In this document: positions 1-6,617 of the stretch, piece by piece
How the letters are laid out: each line of letters begins with the position of its first letter
How positions within the stretch are numbered: the stretch's first letter is position 1
NCBI GenBank assembly: GCA_964619065.1
Contig: CAZUCC010000061.1
Location: 1-21,460 of the forward strand
Reading direction: 5' to 3'
DNA from: JANXUC01 sp964619065
GTDB taxonomy: Bacteria; Acidobacteriota; Terriglobia; Terriglobales; Acidobacteriaceae
Length of the DNA: 21,460 bases
The notes under the pieces: model-generated
What the model was told of the DNA's origin: nothing
What the model saw: the letters and a program-made list of their open reading frames with translations, nothing else
Database searches by the model: none
Translations under genes and position numbers: made by a program

Positions 1-1807
1 CGGTGTGACCAAGAATCCAGTTGATCATGTAGCCGCCGTAGCTGGCACCGAGGGCGCATTCGCGGTCTTTATCGATGAAGGAATAAGTTTTCTCGGCATA
101 GTCGAGGCCCTTCATGATGTCTTCGAAAGCGCGGCCGCCCCAGTCGCCGTTGATGTCGTCGATAAATTTCTGCCCGTAGCCGGTGGATCCGCGCGGGTTG
201 ATCATGAGGACCACGTAGCCATTGGCGGCGAAGAGCTCGGCATTCCAACGGTAGGACCACTCGTCTCCCCAGGCCCCTTGCGGGCCCCCGTGGATGAGGA
301 GCTTGAGGGGATATTTTTGTTTGGGATCGAAACTTGAAGGTTTGGCGAGGAAGCCTTGGACCTTGGCTTTTTCGGCGCCGAAGAACCAGAAGGGTTCGAT
401 GGTATGCATGGAGACTTGAGACAAAACTGTACGATTCAGAGTCGTAATCTCGATAGCTTCGTCTTTTACCGGAAACTGCTGGTCGCGACGACCTAAGATT
501 CCAGTTCCCTCCAAATGGGGTTTTAGGTTATATGTGGATTCGCAGATTGTAGGGTACCATCTGCAAGTATTCTCGATTCCATCCAGCCGATAGATGCCAG
601 TTGGGTGTTCATGCGATAAACGCGTAAACAATAACTTTCTGCCTTGATCGGTAACAGTAAGATCATCGTTATACCCACGCACCATTTCAATCGGCTCACC
701 ACCAGCATCAGTCCAGATCCGAAAAATTGGAGACTCACCTTTGTCTTCCGCCACAAAATAAACAGTTAGAGAATCCGGAGACCAAGCGACCGACCCAACC
801 CAACTGTCAAAGTTCTCTGTCAGGTTCCTCCTCTCTCCCGTCTTCCGGTCATACAGCATCAACCGAAACCGATCACTCTCGTATCCAGGCCGCTTCTGTG
901 CGCGGTAGGCGATGTATTTTCCATCGGGCGAATAGAGCGGGGTGGAGTCGCTGGCGGGATTGTCCGCGGTGATGTTCTTCGCCTCGCCGCCAGAGATTGG
1001 CACAATCCACAAATCGTTATTGGTGGACGTAGCTTCGACCTTGTCGTGGTTCGAGGTATAGCAAAGCTCCTGGCCGTCAGGGGAGATGGCGTAGTTGTCC
1101 TGGCCGCCGAGGCTGAACACGGGGGAGTCGAAATCTCCGGGCGTGAGATCGCGGGGAGTGCCCCCGTCGACTGCGACTACGAAGAGGTGATTACGCTTGC
1201 CTTCCTGATAGGCGTTCCAATGACGGTACAGGAGGCGGGTGAATATTTGGGCCTTCACTTTCGACTTCGACGCTTCGTCGAGCTTCTTCGCATTGCAGGC
1301 TGCGGCTTCGGCGTCTGTTGAAGAAGTCGACGAGCCCGTGCACTCGGGATAGACGCTGGAGGTGAAAACAATGTTCTTGCCATCGGGCGACCAAATGGGG
1401 CCATCAGCTTCGGTGGCAATGGAGGTGAGGCGACGCGTGGCGAGGACCGTGCTGGTGGCGGCATCGAAATCGGCGATCCAGACTTGCTGGCCACCATCCT
1501 TGGAAGAAAGAAACAAGAAATGTTTGCCGTCGGGCGACCAGCGTGGACGGTCGGAATCTTGGTTCGGGACGATCTCGCGTTCGGTGCCGCCCGCGGTAGG
1601 GACGATCCAGATGTGCGGCGTTTTGGTGTTGGCTTCAAGACTGACATCGACGACGGAAAACGCCACCCACTTGCCATCAGGCGAGGGCACAGGCTCGCCC
1701 ACGCGTTTGAGCTTCATCATGTCTTCGAAGGTAAAGGGGTGCTTGGCTTGGGAGAAAGCGGGAAGCGCGATTACGAAACAAAGCACACACAGGGCAAGAC
1801 GGCGCAT
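1..1807 (-). CDS. secreted S9 family peptidase (prolyl oligopeptidase / DPP-like), 3' end outside window
   Basis: Secreted serine peptidase expected to cleave short peptides, often after proline or dipeptide units, in the periplasm or outside the cell. The minus-strand frame from ATG 1807 is open to the left edge (602 codons) with no stop. Residues 1-21 form a signal peptide (Arg-Arg start, hydrophobic core, cleavage near AFSQA). Residues about 25-420 carry WD40/TolB-like propeller repeats with recurring 'SPDGK' blades. The alpha/beta-hydrolase domain follows, with HGGPQGAWGD, NPRGSTGYG and the nucleophile elbow GASYGGY (Ser589). The catalytic Asp and His must lie beyond the window; family members are about 650-720 residues. 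GGAGG at 1812-1816 supports the start. Codon use and GC drop between about 415 and 900 although the frame stays intact. Family call is firm; substrate is not. Confidence 0.93.
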   Translation of the reverse strand, partial: MRRLALCVLCFVIALPAFSQAKHPFTFEDMMKLKRVGEPVPSPDGKWVAFSVVDVSLEANTKTPHIWIVPTAGGTEREIVPNQDSDRPRWSPDGKHFLFLSSKDGGQQVWIADFDAATSTVLATRRLTSIATEADGPIWSPDGKNIVFTSSVYPECTGSSTSSTDAEAAACNAKKLDEASKSKVKAQIFTRLLYRHWNAYQEGKRNHLFVVAVDGGTPRDLTPGDFDSPVFSLGGQDNYAISPDGQELCYTSNHDKVEATSTNNDLWIVPISGGEAKNITADNPASDSTPLYSPDGKYIAYRAQKRPGYESDRFRLMLYDRKTGERRNLTENFDSWVGSVAWSPDSLTVYFVAEDKGESPIFRIWTDAGGEPIEMVRGYNDDLTVTDQGRKLLFTRLSHEHPTGIYRLDGIENTCRWYPTICESTYNLKPHLEGTGILGRRDQQFPVKDEAIEITTLNRTVLSQVSMHTIEPFWFFGAEKAKVQGFLAKPSSFDPKQKYPLKLLIHGGPQGAWGDEWSYRWNAELFAANGYVVLMINPRGSTGYGQKFIDDINGDWGGRAFEDIMKGLDYAEKTYSFIDKDRECALGASYGGYMINWILGHT

Positions 1808-2005
1808 GAGGCCTCCGGTTGGATAGTGTAGCGCAAGAAAGCCAACGGAGCTGGCCTACTCTCGCCTCTGCAGGCGTGGCGACTGCCCTACACGTGCCAA
1901 GATGCGGCACCACCGATTGATAACCTTTCTCTAGGCCATTGCATCTAAAATGGAGAAGTCCCACGCCGTTGCTCATAATTACGGATTTGGCCAGGATTCC
2001 ACCTC

Positions 2006-2848
2006 ATGAAGATTCAAACCAGGACGAGCCTTGCGGGTATCTTGCTGTTGCTGTTCTCTCCCGTACTATTGCGCGCGGACAATCAGGCCGAGGGCCCGCT
2101 CAACAGCGCCAATCCCACCGGAATCACTGTCGAAGAAATCATTCGCCGGTTTGCCGCCAAGGAAAAGGAATTCAAGCTGGCTCGCGACCACTACACCTTC
2201 CGGCAAAGTATCAAAGTGCAAGCTATGGATGGCGATACGGTGAAGGGAGAGTACCAGGAAACCTTCGATGTGCTGGCCGACGACAAGGGACGGCGCATTG
2301 AAAACGTCGTCTTTGCTCCGCAGTCCAATCTCGATGATGGCGGGATCTCCATGACCCGTGAGGATTTGGACGACTTGCGCAACAAGCTGCCCTTCGTGTT
2401 GACCAGCGATGAACTGGGCGAATACGACATCCTCTACGTGGGCCAGCAGCAACAGGACGAACTGCACACCTATGTGTTCGACATCGCGCCGAAACAGATC
2501 GAAAAGGGCAAGCGGTATTTCCAGGGACGCATTTGGGTGGACGACCAGGATTTCCAGATTGTGAAAACCAACGGAAAAACCGTGCCCGATATTCGCCAGA
2601 AGAAGAGGCAGGAAAATTTGTTCCCCAGCTTCACCACCTGGCGCGAGCAGATTGACGGCAAGTATTGGTTCCCGACTTACACCCTAGCGGACGACACTCT
2701 CCATTTCTCGACCGGGGATATCCGGATTCGCGAGATTTTGCATTACGAAGACTACAAACAGTTTGGATCGAAATCGAGGATCATCTTCGAGGGCCAGGAG
2801 ATTCCAAAAGGTACGCAAAAGCCTGCTGAAGAAAAGAAACCGCAATAG
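2006..2848 (+). CDS. secreted LolA-like / outer-membrane-lipoprotein-sorting-like protein, copy 1
   Basis: 280-residue exported protein of unknown function. Residues 1-24 look like a Sec signal peptide (MKIQTR, then a Leu-rich core, ending LLRA). The mature part begins with an amphipathic helix (EEIIRRFAAKEKEF) followed by alternating beta-strand-like stretches, including YTFRQSIKVQ, RYFQGRIWVDDQDFQIVK and FTTWREQIDGKYWFPT. The 'GRIWVD..dfqIVK' pattern resembles LolA/LolB-type half-barrels that bind lipid or lipoprotein, so an envelope lipid-binding role is an inference. The C-terminus is Lys/Glu/Pro-rich. A weak AGGA lies upstream of the ATG. The next gene is a clear paralog in the same orientation, about 55 bp downstream, and the two probably share a transcript. 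The gene is divergent from the S9 peptidase. Protein reality is near certain; function is open. Confidence 0.85.
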   Translation: MKIQTRTSLAGILLLLFSPVLLRADNQAEGPLNSANPTGITVEEIIRRFAAKEKEFKLARDHYTFRQSIKVQAMDGDTVKGEYQETFDVLADDKGRRIENVVFAPQSNLDDGGISMTREDLDDLRNKLPFVLTSDELGEYDILYVGQQQQDELHTYVFDIAPKQIEKGKRYFQGRIWVDDQDFQIVKTNGKTVPDIRQKKRQENLFPSFTTWREQIDGKYWFPTYTLADDTLHFSTGDIRIREILHYEDYKQFGSKSRIIFEGQEIPKGTQKPAEEKKPQ

Positions 2849-2902
2849 ACCCGCTGCGAAACCACGACTGCCATTATCTTGACGTTTGCTAAACTGGTCC
2901 GC

Positions 2903-3688
2903 ATGAGCGCGGTCCGTGCCTGTCTCCCCGTGGTTATGTTGTGCGTCTTGTTGTGCAATGCTTCAGCGGCTCCACAGGATCGCGGCGAAGGAGAACTCGA
3001 CAAGTCTCCCCCCAAAGGCATGACGTCCGAGCAACTCGTCCAGCGTTTCACGGCCAAAGAGACAGAAGTTCAAGCCATCCGGCGCCAATATTCGTTCCGG
3101 CAGAGCATTAAAGTGCATACGCTCGATAACGAGGGCAAAGTCGTGAGCGAGTATCAGCAAGTCGCTGACATGCGCTACGATCCCAAAAGCCAGTGGATCA
3201 AAGCTGTTGTGTTTGCACCGCAGCCCAGCCTCCCTACGTCCAAGGAAGATCTTGAGGATTTGGATACACGGCAGTCGTTCACGATCGGAACGGACGAACT
3301 CCCGGACTACAACGTGACCTATGTCGGACAACAGAGGCTCGACGAGCTGCACTGCTATGCCTTCGACGTCGCTCCTAAGACTATGGAAAAAGGACGCCGC
3401 TATTTCCAGGGACGCATCTGGGTGGAAGGACAAGACTTCCAGATTGTGAAGAACACAGGAAAATCCGTGCCGGATATTCACATTCAGAAGAAAAAACGTC
3501 TAGAGGAAAACCTATTTCCGAAATTCACCACGTGGCGCGAACAGATCGATGGGAAGTACTGGTTCCCAACTTTTTCTTCCGCGGACGATACGCTGCACTT
3601 CGTGCATGACGACATACACATCAAGGAAGTCCTGAAATTCACGGACTACAAGCGGGCAGCCGCTGCAACGCCGACTGCTCGCCCATAA
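2903..3688 (+). CDS. secreted LolA-like protein, tandem paralog copy 2
   Basis: Paralog of the upstream gene. Shared blocks include the starting helix (EQLVQRFTAKE), YSFRQSIKV, VVFAPQ, YVGQQ..DELH, RYFQGRIWV..QDFQIVK, VPDI and FTTWREQIDGKYWFPT, then ADDTLHF. By eye roughly 60% of residues are shared over the mature region, and copy 2 lacks about six residues in the segment after VVFAPQ. I chose ATG 2903 because it gives a compact signal peptide (MSAVRACL, hydrophobic core, ending NASA/AP). The same frame can also start at TTG 2879, which would add eight residues. The C-terminus is shorter than in copy 1, without the Lys/Glu/Pro tail. Same inferred role: envelope protein with a possible lipid-binding half-barrel. 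It ends 33 bp before the convergent receiver gene. Confidence 0.83.
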   Translation: MSAVRACLPVVMLCVLLCNASAAPQDRGEGELDKSPPKGMTSEQLVQRFTAKETEVQAIRRQYSFRQSIKVHTLDNEGKVVSEYQQVADMRYDPKSQWIKAVVFAPQPSLPTSKEDLEDLDTRQSFTIGTDELPDYNVTYVGQQRLDELHCYAFDVAPKTMEKGRRYFQGRIWVEGQDFQIVKNTGKSVPDIHIQKKKRLEENLFPKFTTWREQIDGKYWFPTFSSADDTLHFVHDDIHIKEVLKFTDYKRAAAATPTARP

Positions 3689-3721
3689 AAATGAGAACCG
3701 TGAAATAAACCCTTCGCGCCT

Positions 3722-4177
3722 CTAATTGGCGATTGCGGGTGTGGCGGCCCGCCGCAGTTCGCGAGTCCCTTGCAGTCCCCCTGGAAGTACTGACGCCCGC
3801 CGTGAGGCGGAATCGCTGGTAAGCCACCGCATCAGCCGAATCAGCCGGTCCCATGGGGCGCTCTTGCTGATGGCCCCATCCACAAAGTACAAGGCATCTT
3901 CCACAACTGATTCGCAACTCGAAACAATCACCACAGGGATAGCTGGCGCCAGCCGCTTGATCTCCGCAGCCAGATGAAAGCCGTCGTTTTTTCCAGCCAG
4001 GGTTCGCAGGTCATGCGAAATCATCACGGCATGAACTTCCGAAGAGTTGAACCGTTCCATTGCTGCAACACCGCTGGCGGCGATGTCAACAACGAAACCG
4101 TAGCTTCGCAGCAAGGCCTGGTAAAAAACACAAAAAACCGGATCGCTATCTACATAGAGCAAACGTGTCAAAGTCAT
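3722..4177 (-). CDS. single-domain response-regulator receiver protein with atypical phosphoacceptor site
   Basis: 151-residue receiver-like protein without an output domain. Beta-1 LLYVDSDP supplies D10 and D12 with Ser between, where most receivers have adjacent acidic residues. Helix 1 and beta-2 (YGFVVDIAASG) fit. An ungapped comparison through SGVAAMERFNSSEVHAVMIS places Ser54 where the phosphorylated Asp usually sits, with H55 and D56 following. Beta-4 (PVVIVSS, S86/S87) and the conserved Lys (K105 in AISKSAP) are retained. After about residue 120 there is a short basic, Ala-rich tail. No histidine kinase is adjacent, so partner and target are unknown. It could be a phosphorylation-independent receiver, or could use D56 if the loop is shifted. 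The gene is convergent with the LolA-like pair. A possible sigma-54 element lies about 75 bp upstream. Confidence 0.8.
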   Translation of the reverse strand: MTLTRLLYVDSDPVFCVFYQALLRSYGFVVDIAASGVAAMERFNSSEVHAVMISHDLRTLAGKNDGFHLAAEIKRLAPAIPVVIVSSCESVVEDALYFVDGAISKSAPWDRLIRLMRWLTSDSASRRASVLPGGLQGTRELRRAATPAIAN

Positions 4178-4250
4178 TACGGGGGAGAACCTTCAACTTT
4201 TCTGAGACGGTGTTTTTGTACGTTCAAACCAAGTTCCCTGACACTATGGG

Positions 4251-4267
4251 AGCAATGTTACTGCCAC
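4251..4267 (-). promoter_or_regulatory. candidate sigma-54 (-24/-12) promoter for the receiver gene
   Basis: Read on the minus strand the site is GTGGCAGTAACATTGCT. It keeps the core GG and GC dinucleotides with exactly ten bases between them and the TTGCT -12 half. It departs from the TGGCAC -24 consensus at its last base. A start about 12 bp downstream would leave a leader of some 60 nt before ATG 4177. No enhancer-binding-protein site was identified. This is a pattern match only. Confidence 0.35.
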
Positions 4268-4464
4268 TTCAGAAACTTGTAGAAGCAATGACTTACATGG
4301 CTGTTTCGCATGTTCCCGCAGCAAATCGTACGTTGCAAGCAGGCGAAACTTACCCGTCTGCAGAATTTCCTAGCAGATCTTTGTCAGAGTCTCAGGGTGA
4401 GATAAAAGCGGCGCCCTCGAATTGGGTTCCATCAACGATTGGGCGGAACAATGATTTTGGGAAG

Positions 4465-4518
4465 GGCACGACTTCAGTCGTGCCGCCCGGCCAAGGAAAC
4501 ATCAGGGCTTCAGCTCCC
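4465..4518. repeat. REP-like double palindrome
   Basis: The first unit is a perfect 9-bp inverted repeat (GGCACGACT, 4465-4473, and AGTCGTGCC, 4476-4484) with a two-base TC centre. About 20 bp on, a second, decayed unit with the same TC centre (GGGCT-TC-AGCTCCC, 4505-4518) has a one-base bulge. Two short GC-rich palindromes with identical centres in an intergenic spot are typical of repetitive extragenic palindromes. It lies 36 bp beyond the stop of the HNH gene and might also act as an mRNA 3' stabiliser. Genome copy number cannot be seen from this window. Confidence 0.6.
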
Positions 4519-4553
4519 GAGGGATCTGCCACCAAATTATTGATGAGACAAGT

Positions 4554-5153
4554 TCAGTAAAACAAATACTTCCGCCACTTGTCGTCGGAGTGCCCCATCA
4601 TACGCATGATGTGACGGCTGGTGTGGAGATTGAACGAACGCGGCTCGCGAAAGAGTTTCATGTTGGCTTCCTGAGGAAGCTGATTGCCCTTGCGCCGGTT
4701 GCAGCCATGGCAGCACGCCACCAGGTTTTCCCAAGTGGAAGCGCCGCCGCGGGAGCGCGGCAGAACGTGATCGAGCGTCAAATCGCTCGCGCCAAGAATC
4801 GAGCCGCAGTACTGGCATGTATTGCGGTCCCGCAGCAAAATATTTTTCCGCGACAGTGCCCGGGTCTGATGGGGAATGCGGCGATACTCTAGCAGACGAA
4901 TGACCGAGGGCACGCGCATCGCTACGCGAGCGGCATGCATGTAGTGCCCGTTCTCTTCTTCCGCGCGCGCGACACCTTTGAGCACAAGGATTATGGCGCG
5001 GCGGGCAGCACAGACGTTAATGGGTTCATAGGATGCGTTCAAAACCAGCACGGGGGCGTGCAGGGGCGCGCGAGCCTCATGCAAGACCACCGCTTCGGGA
5101 CGCGCATGCCCGCTTCCTTGGGAGCTTATCGAGTTGTTCGTTCGCAGTGACAT
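4554..5153 (-). CDS. HNH endonuclease family protein
   Basis: 199-residue protein with a C-terminal HNH nuclease fold. C113-x2-C116 (CQYCG) and C148-x2-C151 (CHGCN) form the zinc knuckles. D128-H129 (TLDHVLPRSRGG) supplies the general-base histidine, and N143 (WENLV) and the C-terminal half complete the motif. The N-terminal half (VLVLNASYEPINVCAARRAIILVLKG) matches the conserved leader of a widespread bacterial HNH family of unknown physiological role, probably a metal-dependent DNA nickase or nuclease. The gene begins 18 bp after comF ends on the same strand, so the two are likely co-transcribed, which links it loosely to DNA uptake or processing (inference). AGG eight bases upstream supports ATG 5153. 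Confidence 0.88.
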   Translation of the reverse strand: MSLRTNNSISSQGSGHARPEAVVLHEARAPLHAPVLVLNASYEPINVCAARRAIILVLKGVARAEEENGHYMHAARVAMRVPSVIRLLEYRRIPHQTRALSRKNILLRDRNTCQYCGSILGASDLTLDHVLPRSRGGASTWENLVACCHGCNRRKGNQLPQEANMKLFREPRSFNLHTSRHIMRMMGHSDDKWRKYLFY

Positions 5154-5171
5154 TGCACGAGCCTAGCCAAC

Positions 5172-6035
5172 CTATGCAGCCGCTTCCCTAGCGGCCATGC
5201 CATTCGTAATTCCTTCCGCCCTGATTCTATCCGCTTTGAGCGTCCGCGCCACGGTGGCGACCCACACGCGGCGGACTCCGGCGCGCAGCAGCACCCGGGC
5301 GCACTCGGAAACTGTTGTTCCGGTTGTGAAAACATCGTCGACAAGCAGGACGTCGCGATTCCGTAGAGCGCTGGGATCCCGCACAACAAAGGCTCCTCGA
5401 AGGTTCTCGCGGCGCTGGTGGCGGGTAAGTCCGGCTTGCGACGCTGTCTCACGCTGACGCGCCAAAATGTTCGTATTCAGACGGAGCCCCACAGAAGCCG
5501 GTTGCCGCTTCAAGACCGCGCGGGCAATCAGCTCCGATTGGTTGAAGCCGCGCTGGCGCAGTTTGGTGCGATGCAGCGGCACGGGCACTACAACCCAACG
5601 GGTTTCGTCCGGCGCCGGAAGTTGCGCCATGGCAACGCTGAGCTTCCCGCCAAGAAAATCTGCCGCCGGAAGCACGCGGGCATATTTCAATAAGTGGATG
5701 GCGTCGCGCAGAGTATTTTCGAAACTGCCGTAAGCTACAGCCCGAGCGTAGGCGGGCACGGCGCGTCGGCACAGCCCGCAAGGTTCACTGGCCGGGCCAG
5801 CATGGACTTCGGTCTCCGCTATGGAGAAAGAGAACATGCGCTCACCACAGACCGGGCAGAGGTTCCCCTCGATAGGAGTCATGGAATCCCGGCAATCCTG
5901 GCAAACTGGCAGGCGCGATGCTCGCAGGAGCGGCTCCGAGCAAATTCGGCAATTCGCGGGGAACAGAAGAGAGAAAGCGTTATCGGCCACTGGGCGCAGC
6001 GATGTTCGGAAAAATGAGGCAACAGTCCGCCCCAC
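5172..6035 (-). CDS. comF: ComF family protein (phosphoribosyltransferase-like, competence/GntX type)
   Basis: 287 residues. The N-terminus has a cysteine-rich zinc module: C29-x2-C32, C45-x2-C48, C60-x2-C63 and C86-x2-C89. The C-terminal part is a type I phosphoribosyltransferase domain. It shows VPLHRTKLRQRGFNQSE (around 152-168) and the PRPP-binding loop VLLVDDVFTTGTT (229-241), in which the paired Asp residues and the TTGTT loop are intact. ComF proteins are needed for DNA uptake across the inner membrane in naturally competent bacteria, and GntX-type relatives are found in non-competent species. The start is GTG 6035, the first start codon after an upstream in-frame stop; its Shine-Dalgarno is poor. 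An inverted repeat lies 21-91 bp upstream. The HNH gene follows closely. Confidence 0.9.
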   Translation of the reverse strand: MGRTVASFFRTSLRPVADNAFSLLFPANCRICSEPLLRASRLPVCQDCRDSMTPIEGNLCPVCGERMFSFSIAETEVHAGPASEPCGLCRRAVPAYARAVAYGSFENTLRDAIHLLKYARVLPAADFLGGKLSVAMAQLPAPDETRWVVVPVPLHRTKLRQRGFNQSELIARAVLKRQPASVGLRLNTNILARQRETASQAGLTRHQRRENLRGAFVVRDPSALRNRDVLLVDDVFTTGTTVSECARVLLRAGVRRVWVATVARTLKADRIRAEGITNGMAAREAAA

Positions 6036-6055
6036 CTCTTCCCAGCCTGATGCGG

Positions 6056-6126
6056 AAGCCCGAGTTGCGTCGCCCGTACTGCTGAAGACGACCTCCCACT
6101 CGCGAGCCCGTCCGAAACTCGGGCTT
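6056..6126. repeat. 11-bp inverted repeat flanking 49 bp, upstream of comF
   Basis: AAGCCCGAGTT (6056-6066) and AACTCGGGCTT (6116-6126) are perfect reverse complements. The interior includes the self-complementary CTCGCGAG (6099-6106) and a short GTCG/CGAC pair. It could be a small dispersed palindromic element or a structured 5' leader of comF. I see no target-site duplication. It lies entirely between comF and the zinc-ribbon gene. Confidence 0.5.
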
Positions 6127-6196
6127 GCTACTTACGCAAAGTATAGCGGTCCCGGCATCGAACGCGCAACGCACCGAGGACACGCTCCGGCAACCT

Positions 6197-6403
6197 TTAG
6201 GTGGCTTGTCGGCTTGACGGTTGGGGCCGATCTGAATTCCGGGAAATATGGCAAAACACGGTCACATATTGGCGCCGAAAACAATCTCCACACCGCACAG
6301 GACGGAGAAGAAATATGGGCAAGACCATGCGTTCAAAAACATTTCGCTTGCGTGAGAGATGAGCATTGTTGCGGCCACAGTCGCAGCATTGGAACATTAT
6401 CAT
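6197..6403 (-). CDS. small zinc-ribbon protein (68 aa)
   Basis: Minus-strand frame from ATG 6403 to TAA at 6197, 68 residues. C6-x2-C9 (CCDCG) and C38-x2-C41 (CGDC) form two zinc knuckles 28 residues apart. Between them lies a basic turn plus hydrophobic helix (LSRKRNVFERMVLPIFLLRPVR), with aromatic/basic residues after the second knuckle. I recognise this layout as that of short uncharacterised acidobacterial proteins (CPDCG, then H.SRRRN..ER, then PVRC.DC), but cannot name a family. The frame is open further upstream to 6595, but that part has no protein-like character, so the start is put just before the first knuckle; ATG 6397 is the alternative. No good Shine-Dalgarno is visible, which lowers confidence. 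It is divergent from the OPT transporter. Confidence 0.6.
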   Translation of the reverse strand: MIMFQCCDCGRNNAHLSRKRNVFERMVLPIFLLRPVRCGDCFRRQYVTVFCHISRNSDRPQPSSRQAT

Positions 6404-6617
6404 TGGGGGGGCCCAGAGGCTGACACGATCGGCATCGAAGTCAGCACTGACTACCTTCTTGATAGCACAGAGCCGAGACGAAAGTTTTGAATTTTCCGAG
6501 AAAAAGGGACATGGCCAAGTAGCCAACGGCTTGTAAAACCCTCCCGCCCCGTGGTAACGTGCGCCTCTTGGCCTAACAGATGGCCTAGAAACCATTCAGC
6601 CTTGAGGACTTAGTCTA

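Larger units (their letters stand above)
4178..4553. other. 376-bp non-coding stretch between receiver and HNH genes
   Basis: Both flanking genes are on the minus strand, so this is the 5' region of the receiver gene and the 3' flank of the HNH gene. It holds the sigma-54-like site at 4251-4267 and the double palindrome at 4465-4518. One plus-strand frame (4060-4560) is open across it but has no recognisable domain and overlaps the receiver gene, so I do not call it. AT content is higher between about 4180 and 4340 than in the neighbouring genes, which suits a regulatory region. Confidence 0.6.

Noticed and set aside
1..1807. Possible broken or frameshifted S9 peptidase, because only short frames end within this region
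   Set aside because: Manual translation from ATG 1807 is open without interruption to base 2; it only lacks a stop because the gene leaves the window.
1863..1913. Small hairpins (CGCCT-CTGC-AGGCG; GTGCC/GGCAC) between the divergent S9 and LolA-like genes
   Set aside because: Stems of five pairs in GC-rich DNA are common by chance; no U-tract and no matching element found in the window.
2879..2902. TTG 2879 as start of the second LolA-like gene
   Set aside because: ATG 2903 gives a compact signal peptide; the extra eight residues do not improve it. Not excluded.
4060..4560. 166-codon plus-strand frame
   Set aside because: Overlaps the receiver gene, runs through the palindromes, has no domain-like pattern and no ribosome-binding site.
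5821..6423. 200-codon plus-strand frame across the comF start
   Set aside because: Antisense to comF and to the zinc-ribbon gene; composition looks like a shadow frame with no recognisable motif.
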